Origin: Tannerella sp.
GTDB taxonomy: Bacteria > Bacteroidota > Bacteroidia > Bacteroidales > Tannerellaceae
DNA: 5,377 nt
NCBI GenBank assembly: GCA_031259505.1
Contig: JAIRLL010000285.1
Coordinates: 1-5,377 of the forward strand
Reading direction: 5' to 3'
Part shown: positions 1 to 5,377 of the stretch, piece after piece
Layout: every line of letters begins with the position of its first letter
Position numbering within the stretch: position 1 is the stretch's first letter
Translations under genes and position numbers: made by a program
Notes under the pieces: generated by a model
Told to the model about the DNA's origin: nothing
The model's input: only the letters and a program-made list of their open reading frames with translations
Databases searched by the model: none

Positions 1-2541
1 GCCAATACTCTGGCTTATTTGCCGAAGATTCAGACCGAATATGGACCAGGTTTGTACTCGGTGTCACAAAATGATGATGAGTTGAAGAGCGGCGGTTTTC
101 GTTCTATGACTTACAATGGTACCGAATACACAGTGCCTTACTACGCCACCAACGTAAGTTTCGGTCCGCGTTACGACGGTCGCCAGGTATTGTACTGGGA
201 CGGCAAAACCCGTCCGTATTCGGCTATTTTGACCGACCCGTGGAAAGAACTGTTCCGCACCGGTTTCGACCAGATCTACAACATCGCCATCAATCAGGGA
301 GGCGAACAGTCGAACACCCGTTTTTCCTATACCTTTCTGGACGAGATTCCAAACGGGTTGACAGGCTCCTACAACAAGCACAATTTCAACTTGGTGGGAA
401 ATGTGAAATTCAACGACCGCCTGTGGATAGACTATTCGGGCAACTTCATTGTCCAGAAAATCCACAACCGCGCGCAACGCGCTACCGGAGCTTACGACTC
501 GTTTTCGAACCTGTTCGGCTCGTTTACGGATATCTCCCTGATGAAGAAAATGTACCAGACAAGTGTCGGATACAAAAACGTCGTCGAGGGCGAAACGACA
601 TTGACGCCGGACGAGAGTTTCGCTTTCTCGCCGGGTACCGGAAACTGGGTGAAAGATTACCTGTGGAACGCATACAGGAAAAATGACTACGAGACAAGCA
701 ACCGTTTCATAGCCAGCGTAGCGCCTACATGGAAAATCACCGACTTCCTGACCGCGCGTACACGTATATCGAGCGACATTACCGCCGATAAAATCGAATA
801 CAAGGAATCGACCGAACAGCCCCTCGTATTGAGAGACCCAAGCGGCAGATACGAAGCTATTCAAAAACAGTACTCGATTATTTACGGCGACGCCATGCTG
901 GTATTCGACAAAAAGTTCGGCGACAAATTCAATCTGACCCTGAGTGCCGGCTGGCAGGCACGCCAGGAAAACATGATGCTGTTGTCGGGACGTACCGAAG
1001 GCGGTTTGACGGTCGAAAACATGTTCCTGCTGAACGTCAGCCGCAATACGCGGACGGTCGAACAAACCCGGATGGAACTGTTGAAAACGGCTGCCCTGGG
1101 TACGCTCGACCTCGCGTACGGCGATTTCCTTTTCCTCGGACTGACCGGACGCCAGGAAAAATCCTCGACCCTGCCCGAAGGCAGCCGCAGCTATTTCTAT
1201 CCTTCGGCAAACCTGAGTTTCCTCTATTCCGACGCTTTCCGCGACGCGCTGCCTTCGTGGTATAATTACGGCAAACTTCGCTTTTCGTATGGCATCGTAG
1301 GTAACGCCCCCGACCCGTATGCCGCCAACATTGTATACGACGCCGGCTCGCAGGGAGACGTGCAGTGGACCAGCATCCCGGGCACTCTGGGTAACGAAAA
1401 GCTGAAACCCGAAAGAATCACCGAATATGAGATAGGTATCGAAAACAAACTGTTCAAAAACAGGCTGAGCTTCGAAGTATCCTACTATCATCGCCGTATT
1501 ACCGACATGCTTCTCCAGCAGCCTTTGCCCGTGAGCGACGGAGCCGGCAATATGTGGGTCAACGTAGGCGAAATGACTAACAAAGGTTTGGAATTTTCGG
1601 TAAACTTCGTCCCGATTGAAACAAAAGACTGGCTTTGGGAGATACGTACCAATTTTGCGTCAAATGCCAACAAGGTGACTTATCTGATGCCCGGAGTAGA
1701 CTATCTGCGTAACGGCGGTAATATGGGTAACCATGGCGGCGGCGTCAACATCCGTTCATACGTGGGACGTCCGATGGGCGACATCTATGTGAATAAGGTA
1801 ACTCGTGTCGACGACCCGAACAGCCCGTATTATGGCGAAAAAATCGTGCTCGTTTCCGGCTACGGCGAAGAAGAAGGATGGGGATACTATAAGACATCCA
1901 CCGGCGAGGCCGCTCAGGAGCATGTGGGCAACATCAATCCCAAACTGGTAGGCGGCCTGGGCACTTCGCTGTCATATAAACGGTTGACTTTTGATGTCAT
2001 GACAGACTTCCGCATAGGCGGAGAGGTAATGAACAACGCCGATTTCTATCCCTCATGCCGTGGTCTGACGGAAAAGACGCTGCAGTATCGCGACGCCGAA
2101 CACGGCGGTTTGGCATACGAATTTAAGGGACGAACCATGAATAACGGATGGATTGTGCCGGGCGTGCTTTACGACGATGTACTCGGCGCGTACAGACCGA
2201 ACGACGTCATTACATCTATTGACAGCTACTGGTACCTGACCAACAACTGGGGCAATAGCGACGTCGGCGTAACTTACGAGTTTGCCATAATGGAAAATTC
2301 TTACTGGAAAGTCCGCGAGATGTCTCTGGGATACGAAATCCCCGATCTCTTCAAGGGCAACGTCTTCAAGCGGCTGACAGTTTCGGTGTTTGGACGCAAC
2401 CTGTTCTATCTCTACAAGACACTGGCGGACATTGACCCCGAATCGGTCAATGGCGGCACCACCTGGGGCGGGCAGGCAGGCGTAGGATATTCGTCTTCTC
2501 CGACACGGACATTCGGACTTTCGCTGCGTGCAAATTTTTAA
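1..2541 (+). CDS. SusC/RagA-family TonB-dependent outer-membrane receptor, 5'-truncated by window edge
   Basis: This is the barrel part of a SusC/RagA-type receptor, which imports a ligand across the outer membrane using TonB-ExbBD energy together with a SusD lipoprotein. The frame is open from base 1 (Ala-Asn-Thr-Leu...) to the TAA at 2539-2541, giving 846 visible residues. Family members are usually about 1000-1100 residues, so the signal peptide, carboxypeptidase-like domain, TonB box and most of the plug should lie to the left. Visible family signatures, numbered from the window edge: the plug-to-barrel stretch FGPRYDGRQVLYWDGK near 54-69; NVGEMTNKGLEF at 521-532; GNINPKLVGGLG from 643; the YWKVREMSLGYEIP segment near the end; and the final strand RTFGLSLRANF ending in Phe, as expected for recognition by the barrel-assembly machinery. 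No stop or frameshift interrupts it. The SusD partner follows directly. The family is certain; the substrate is unknown. Confidence 0.96.
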   Translation, partial: ANTLAYLPKIQTEYGPGLYSVSQNDDELKSGGFRSMTYNGTEYTVPYYATNVSFGPRYDGRQVLYWDGKTRPYSAILTDPWKELFRTGFDQIYNIAINQGGEQSNTRFSYTFLDEIPNGLTGSYNKHNFNLVGNVKFNDRLWIDYSGNFIVQKIHNRAQRATGAYDSFSNLFGSFTDISLMKKMYQTSVGYKNVVEGETTLTPDESFAFSPGTGNWVKDYLWNAYRKNDYETSNRFIASVAPTWKITDFLTARTRISSDITADKIEYKESTEQPLVLRDPSGRYEAIQKQYSIIYGDAMLVFDKKFGDKFNLTLSAGWQARQENMMLLSGRTEGGLTVENMFLLNVSRNTRTVEQTRMELLKTAALGTLDLAYGDFLFLGLTGRQEKSSTLPEGSRSYFYPSANLSFLYSDAFRDALPSWYNYGKLRFSYGIVGNAPDPYAANIVYDAGSQGDVQWTSIPGTLGNEKLKPERITEYEIGIENKLFKNRLSFEVSYYHRRITDMLLQQPLPVSDGAGNMWVNVGEMTNKGLEFSVNFVPIETKDWLWEIRTNFASNANKVTYLMPGVDYLRNGGNMGNHGGGVNIRSYVGRPMGDIYVNKVTRVDDPNSPYYGEKIVLVSGYGEEEGWGYYKTSTGEAAQEHVGNINPKLVGGLGTSLSYKRLTFDVMTDFRIGGEVMNNADFYPSCRGLTEKTLQYRDAEHGGLAYEFKGRTMNNGWIVPGVLYDDVLGAYRPNDVITSIDSYWYLTNNWGNSDVGVTYEFAIMENSYWKVREMSLGYEIPDLFKGNVFKRLTVSVFGRNLFYLYKTLADIDPESVNGGTTWGGQAGVGYSSSPTRTFGLSLRANF

Positions 2542-2574
2542 ATCGTTATTAATTCATTAAACATAATCAATAGT
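2542..2574 (+). promoter_or_regulatory. susC-susD intercistronic leader without Shine-Dalgarno
   Basis: Thirty-three AT-rich bases separate the receptor stop from the susD ATG. There is no AGGAGG-like motif upstream of the ATG. This fits Bacteroidota, where translation start regions are typically AT-rich and make little use of Shine-Dalgarno pairing. A short palindrome, TTAAT-TC-ATTAA (2549-2560), is present but too small and AT-rich to call an operator. I see no hairpin-plus-T-tract terminator and no convincing Bacteroides-type promoter (TTTG / TAnnTTTG), so co-transcription with the receptor is the simplest reading. That is an inference. Confidence 0.5.
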
Positions 2575-2634
2575 ATGAAACAGACTATTTTAGTAACAGT
2601 ATTGCTGACATGTATGTTCGCATTCAGCAGATGC
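2575..2634 (+). other. Lipoprotein signal peptide with atypical lipobox and acidic export signal
   Basis: Residues 1-20 read MKQTILVTVLLTCMFAFSRC. Lys2 gives the basic n-region and residues 5-17 form the hydrophobic core. Cys20 is the likely lipidated residue. The lipobox is unusual: Phe-Ser-Arg precedes the cysteine, whereas the -1 position is normally Gly, Ala or Ser. The residues after it, Ser-Glu-Asp, match the acidic lipoprotein export signal known from Bacteroidota, which directs lipoproteins to the cell surface. An alternative cysteine at residue 13 would leave a very short hydrophobic core and no acidic tail, so Cys20 is preferred. Confidence 0.75.
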
Positions 2635-4329
2635 AGCGAAGATGCATATACCGAAAAATATACCGACCCCAACAAGGTGACAGACCTGTTGATGGAAAAA
2701 GTGATGACCGGCGTATTTAAAACAATTCAGGACAATTGGGTGCAAATGGGATACGGTCGTTTTTACAGCTACGACAACCTGTACCTTGCTAATTTCACAC
2801 AGTCTTTCGGACGCCCGTATTCTCCCACCATGTACTACAATGGATGGAGCGACGACGGAAGCGGTAAATACAGCAGTTTACTTTCGGCAACCGGCCTGTT
2901 CAAGAAACTGGAAGTCATGTACAACGATTTGACTGATGTGGAAAAGCCCGCCTACGAGGCCTATTATATTGCTTCAAAAACGCATCTCTACGGATATCTG
3001 CTTTCCATGATAGACCTGTATGGCGACATACCGTTTACGCAGGGCGGAATGGTTGCCGCCACGGGCGATTTAGCTAACAGTAACGCCCATTTCGACCACG
3101 CGGAAGATTTGTATGAGATGATTATTACGGAGTTGCTGGCGATTGGCGAACGTTTCACGCAGGTTGCACAGCCGAAAGACTTTACCGTTTCGTCGGACTT
3201 TGTCAACGACGCCGATTTCACGAGATGGCAAAGATATGCCAATTCCCTCTGCCTGCGCGCTGCAATACGCATAGCAAGCCAGGGGATTAAGACAGAACTC
3301 GGCCGGCAAACAATTGCAAGTATTCTCGGAAATCCGGAAAGGTATCCGGTTGTGGAAAACAACGACGAAAACATTCTTGTCAACAACGTGACCGGCCGTC
3401 CGGGAGAGCAAAACAACCAGCAGGGCTTCGACGAAGGTAACGGCTCGAACAATTGCGCCTCCGACGATATGATTAGCCGGATGCTAAGCAACTACGACCG
3501 CGCTACATGGAGCGGTTCGTATCAGGAAGGCGTCGACGACCCGCGTATCGCGCTGCTTTACGACATGGCGGTGAAAGAGCCGCATACGATGGTTGGATAT
3601 CCCTCGTATGTGGATGCTAATGGAAAAACCGTAACGCAAAACGGAGTAGCCGAGTCGTCCATATTCCGCGGACGCACATACGAAATGCCGGAATCGGTTT
3701 TCGAGAGCTACAGCAGCGGCGCTCAGGGCTTTTCATTAGTCCGTCACAACGGGCTTTTCTGGAACAACAAGGAATGGGACCATCAGATCATTACCGCTTC
3801 TGAAATATGGTTTATCAAAGCGGAAGCATATCTGAACGGCTGGGCTAACGGAGACGCCAAAGCGGCGTTCAAAGAAGGCGTAAGTCAATCTATCAAATTG
3901 TTTTTCCACTATCACAACATCAAAACCGAAGCCGACAATGACAAAGGAGAAGACGGCAAATCCCGACGAGGCTATGTACTCAATCCGGCCGAACCCGACG
4001 ACGCCTGGATTGACGCTTTTGCCGAAGCCCGATGGGTTGAGCCGATTAACCCGGTTCATCCCTACGAAAGTCAACTGGATGCTATCATTACGCAGAAATA
4101 CATCAGCTACAGTATTTTCTTCGTGCAGGAAGCATGGAACGACATTCGCCGTACAGGTTATCCTTCGGGCATATATTTCCCGACGGTATCCGACGCAAAC
4201 AGACCGAATGTGCCTGTGCGCTTAAGGTATCCTACGGGCGAACGCGATTTCAACAAGAACTTTTCGGAAGTAGAGCGTTCCGGATTCAATGCCGACGATT
4301 TCTACACCAAACTGTTCTGGGCGAAATAG
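2575..4329 (+). CDS. SusD/RagB-family nutrient-binding outer-membrane lipoprotein (SusD-like_2 type)
   Basis: The 584-residue product is the partner of the upstream SusC homologue. In this family the lipoprotein is surface-anchored and acts as a ligand-binding lid over the barrel. The ATG at 2575 starts a short basic, then hydrophobic, signal peptide with the predicted lipidated cysteine at residue 20. Family signatures in order: YYIASKTHLYGYLLSMIDLY running into GDIPF (about 131-154, the D-x-YGD-I-P core); DLYEMIITEL near 178-187; DFTRWQRYANSLCLRAAIRI near 214-233 (the W-x-R-x-x-NSL-x-LR helix); IWFIKAEAYLNGWANGDA near 411-428; and ITQKY followed by EAWNDIRRTGYP (519-530). The overall pattern fits the SusD-like_2 (PF12771) branch better than classical SusD, judged by eye. 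Length is normal and there is no internal disruption. The gene ends with TAG and a terminator follows 27 bases later, so it appears to be the last gene of its operon. Family is very sure; ligand unknown. Confidence 0.95.
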   Translation: MKQTILVTVLLTCMFAFSRCSEDAYTEKYTDPNKVTDLLMEKVMTGVFKTIQDNWVQMGYGRFYSYDNLYLANFTQSFGRPYSPTMYYNGWSDDGSGKYSSLLSATGLFKKLEVMYNDLTDVEKPAYEAYYIASKTHLYGYLLSMIDLYGDIPFTQGGMVAATGDLANSNAHFDHAEDLYEMIITELLAIGERFTQVAQPKDFTVSSDFVNDADFTRWQRYANSLCLRAAIRIASQGIKTELGRQTIASILGNPERYPVVENNDENILVNNVTGRPGEQNNQQGFDEGNGSNNCASDDMISRMLSNYDRATWSGSYQEGVDDPRIALLYDMAVKEPHTMVGYPSYVDANGKTVTQNGVAESSIFRGRTYEMPESVFESYSSGAQGFSLVRHNGLFWNNKEWDHQIITASEIWFIKAEAYLNGWANGDAKAAFKEGVSQSIKLFFHYHNIKTEADNDKGEDGKSRRGYVLNPAEPDDAWIDAFAEARWVEPINPVHPYESQLDAIITQKYISYSIFFVQEAWNDIRRTGYPSGIYFPTVSDANRPNVPVRLRYPTGERDFNKNFSEVERSGFNADDFYTKLFWAK

Positions 4330-4356
4330 ATTTTCTTTTCCGCATCACGAATCTGC

Positions 4357-4392
4357 AAAAAAGAGGCTGTCCGGTTTTCGGACAGCCTTTTT
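4357..4392 (+). terminator. Rho-independent terminator after susD, probably bidirectional
   Basis: A 9-bp GC-rich stem, GGCTGTCCG (4365-4373) with CGGACAGCC (4379-4387), closes a five-base loop (GTTTT). It is extended by A4364-T4388 and by pairing between the flanking A tract (4357-4362) and T tract (4388-4392). It starts 27 bases after the susD stop. The A6 on the left becomes a U tract for transcripts coming from the right, so it could also end leftward transcription of the convergent nitroreductase unit. That second role is an inference. Confidence 0.9.
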
Positions 4393-4480
4393 ACTGCGCC
4401 GGATACTGCAATGCGCTTCCGGACGTCTGCGACAGCAGTCAGGGCGCCAGACGCTATATTATATAATATGTATAGGACGT
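4393..4480. other. Intergenic stretch between terminator and inverted repeat
   Basis: No gene is visible here. Small possible pairings exist, for example CGTCTG (4424-4429) with CAGACG (4448-4453) and CTGC (4427-4430) with GCAG (4435-4438), but none is strong or has a T tract. The right end turns sharply AT-rich just before the large inverted repeat. Confidence 0.6.
4456..4469. repeat. 14-base perfect AT palindrome
   Basis: ATATTATATAATAT is its own reverse complement. It lies 11 bases left of the 133-base inverted repeat. It is made only of A and T, so it may be nothing more than low-complexity sequence, or it may be an AT-rich target that favoured insertion of the neighbouring element. No gene reads outward from it, which argues against a promoter role. 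Confidence 0.4.
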
Positions 4481-4613
4481 GAAATGACATGTCTGGATTG
4501 CCACGTCGCTACGCTCCTCGCAATGACGGGGATACCATTGCTGTCGGCAATGGCGTCCGCCGTCATTGCAACTGCGAGGTACGAAGCAGGAAGCAATCCA
4601 GACATGTCATTTC
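4481..4613. repeat. 133-base nested inverted repeat, MITE- or REP/BIME-like
   Basis: The outer arms, GAAATGACATGTCTGGATTG (4481-4500) and its exact reverse complement (4594-4613), pair over 20 bases without mismatch. Further in, CAATGACGG (4521-4529) pairs with CCGTCATTG (4560-4568), and a central hairpin CCATTGC / GCAATGG (4535-4541 with 4547-4553) closes over the loop TGTCG. Between outer and middle stems the arms differ: the left reads CCACGTCGCTACGCTCCTCG, while the right carries a GAGGTACGAAGCAGGAAGC version. The arms resemble the CGTCATTGCGAGG...GCAATCC palindromic units I recall as dispersed intergenic repeats in many bacterial genomes; I could not check this here. There is no coding capacity and no clear target-site duplication. 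Its place between convergent genes is typical of such elements. A non-autonomous transposable element is the preferred reading; a structured RNA is possible but less likely. Confidence 0.8.
4535..4553. repeat. Central hairpin of the 133-base inverted repeat
   Basis: CCATTGC, loop TGTCG, GCAATGG form a 7-bp perfect stem at the centre of symmetry of the larger element. The CAATG core echoes the CAATGACGG of the middle stem, so the centre may itself derive from repeat-unit ends. Confidence 0.6.
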
Positions 4614-4754
4614 CTCCTTGTTTATTTGAAAAATATAAGGAATCGCAATGACGAACAGTGATTGTTTATTTATTTCCTGTCCCTAAACGATGGCGCGTGC
4701 GACATTCAGCAGCGTTCTGCCGTTTGAGCGCTGCAATTCTTTCGGGGTCGTCCC
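4614..4754. other. Intergenic stretch right of the inverted repeat
   Basis: The first 70 bases or so are AT-rich; the rest is GC-rich and lies just downstream of the nitroreductase stop. A 6-bp stem GCAGCG (4709-4714) with CGCTGC (4729-4734) has a 14-base loop and no T tract on either strand, so it is not a convincing terminator for the minus-strand gene. I see no gene. Apart from the small repeat fragment at 4639-4653, nothing else stands out. Confidence 0.6.
4639..4653. repeat. Probable degenerate fragment of the same intergenic repeat family
   Basis: GGAATCGCAATGACG contains TCGCAATGACG (4643-4653), an exact 11-base copy of 4518-4528 inside the left arm of the large element, and it begins with GGA-AT much like the GGATTG unit end. 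It reads like a unit with its middle deleted. An 11-base match anywhere in a window this size is not rare, but its position 26 bases from the element makes a shared origin plausible. Confidence 0.4.
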
Positions 4755-5377
4755 TCAGGCGCCGGCTCCGATCCACGAAATGCTGTAGCGGAAGTTTTTT
4801 TCGTCGGACATGCGGCATATTTCAAAATGTCCGGCGATGCCTTTTTCACGGCATGTTTCGCCGAAATGACACAGGGCGATACCCGTGTCGATGGCTGAGA
4901 AGCCATATGAAAACGTACGGTAGAAATGCACCGTGTCGCCGTCGAGTATTGCGCGCCAGGGCTGCGTGTTGTTGGCCGACGGCGCCAGACGCACCATTTC
5001 GAACGGCAGGGCATACGCGCCTGCCTGCGCTTCGGTCAGCGGCGTCGAGAAATCGCGGTGAAAGAAGGTTTCTCCGAAGGGTTTGCGGGTGCGATGTTTT
5101 TTTTCCGCCCCGACGATGTATGTCTCGACAAACCGTTTGCGGTCGCTCGGATAGCCGACCGGCGAGACGATTCTCAGCGTCTCGCCCGGTTGCAGAGCCA
5201 CTTGCCGTGCGAAGTCTTTCCGGCTGAACGTGCCGCCCAGCCAGCATGTGCCCAGTCCCAGTCCGGTGCAGTAGAGAATTGCCTGCTCGAACATCCAGGC
5301 GGCTCCTTCTTCGGCCATCGGGCCTTCTTCGTAGACGAGTGCAAGATAATCTCTCGCCCCGCCGATCCAGCCGTAGG
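4755..5377 (-). CDS. Nitroreductase family protein, TM1586-type, 5'-truncated by window edge
   Basis: This is a probable FMN-dependent oxidoreductase of the nitroreductase fold; the substrate is unknown. The minus-strand frame enters at 5377 and runs without a stop to TGA at 4755-4757, giving 206 visible residues. The in-frame ATG at 5316-5318 is not taken as the start, because the 19 residues before it (YGWIGGARDYLALVYEEGP) are family-like and the frame is open to the edge. Numbered from the edge, the signatures are GLGLGTCWLGG (38-48) and, unusually late for a nitroreductase, LAPSANNTQPW (130-140), the segment that in relatives contacts FMN. This order fits the TM1586_NiRdase group (PF14512), where one chain resembles two fused nitroreductase halves. 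IDTGIALCHFGE and the ending YSISWIG also fit. Perhaps 40-60 N-terminal residues are missing. Convergent to susD, so likely unrelated in function. The coding strand has an A8 run (5097-5104) and an A7 run (4795-4801). Confidence 0.88.
   Translation of the reverse strand, partial: YGWIGGARDYLALVYEEGPMAEEGAAWMFEQAILYCTGLGLGTCWLGGTFSRKDFARQVALQPGETLRIVSPVGYPSDRKRFVETYIVGAEKKHRTRKPFGETFFHRDFSTPLTEAQAGAYALPFEMVRLAPSANNTQPWRAILDGDTVHFYRTFSYGFSAIDTGIALCHFGETCREKGIAGHFEICRMSDEKNFRYSISWIGAGA

Noticed and set aside
19..21. TTG as a start codon for the receptor gene
   Set aside because: The frame is open to base 1 and the protein lacks its N-terminal domains, so this is an internal Leu codon of a gene cut by the window edge.
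64..1491. 475-codon open frame on the minus strand, antisense to the receptor gene
   Set aside because: It lies wholly inside the well-supported SusC homologue. Its translation shows no recognisable family features and looks like a by-product of the sense codon usage.
4614..4640. Bacteroides-type promoter near TTTATTTG
   Set aside because: It does not match TAnnTTTG, there is no spaced TTTG box, and no plus-strand gene follows.
4289..4651. 120-codon plus-strand frame from the end of susD through the terminator and the inverted repeat
   Set aside because: It crosses a strong terminator and both arms of a palindrome, and its product resembles no protein family I know.
4709..4734. Hairpin GCAGCG...CGCTGC as a terminator for the nitroreductase gene
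   Set aside because: The stem is only six base pairs with a 14-base loop and there is no T tract on the minus strand.
4672..4850. Possible frameshifted C-terminal extension of the nitroreductase (an alternative minus-strand frame containing DDPERIAALKRQNAAE)
   Set aside because: The short peptide looks protein-like, but the main frame already ends with YSISWIG, a natural family C-terminus, so no frameshift needs to be invoked.
4443..4992. Identical 12-mer GGCGCCAGACGC at 4443-4454 and 4981-4992
   Set aside because: About one shared 12-mer is expected by chance in a window this long, and the flanks do not extend the match.
4658..5227. 189-codon open frame on the plus strand over the nitroreductase gene
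   Set aside because: The translation is extremely rich in Arg and Cys, typical of a shadow frame. The minus strand here has clear nitroreductase motifs.
5316..5318. ATG as the start of the nitroreductase
   Set aside because: In-frame upstream codons to the window edge encode family-like sequence, and starting here would cut into the first nitroreductase half.

Overview
The window looks like a piece of a Bacteroidota genome, most likely order Bacteroidales. The main reason is a SusC/SusD outer-membrane uptake pair, an arrangement essentially restricted to that phylum. Supporting signs are an AT-rich leader without a Shine-Dalgarno sequence before the SusD gene, and an acidic Ser-Glu-Asp stretch right after the lipoprotein cysteine. 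Genus and species cannot be read from the sequence.

Layout: (1) bases 1-2541, plus strand, the C-terminal 846 residues of a SusC/RagA-type TonB-dependent receptor whose 5' end lies outside the window. (2) Bases 2575-4329, plus strand, a complete SusD/RagB-family lipoprotein, 33 bases after the receptor stop. (3) Bases 4357-4392, a strong hairpin terminator with an A tract on one side and a T tract on the other. (4) Bases 4330-4754 as a whole, a 425-base gene-free stretch between convergent genes. It holds the terminator, a 14-base perfect AT palindrome (4456-4469), a 133-base nested inverted repeat that looks like a MITE or REP-type element (4481-4613), and a small likely fragment of the same repeat (4639-4653). 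(5) Bases 4755-5377, minus strand, the C-terminal 206 residues of a nitroreductase-fold protein of the TM1586 type, running off the right edge.

How the genes work together: the SusC homologue should form a 22-stranded outer-membrane barrel, and the SusD homologue should sit over it as a surface lipoprotein lid. The pair captures a ligand and imports it into the periplasm with TonB energy. The substrate cannot be inferred: no glycan hydrolase, peptidase, surface glycan-binding protein, ECF sigma/anti-sigma pair or hybrid two-component regulator is visible, and the operon appears to end directly after susD. The nitroreductase is convergent, with the repeat in between, so it is most likely a separate transcription unit. 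No new multi-gene system is evident; the most unusual part is the intergenic composite palindrome.
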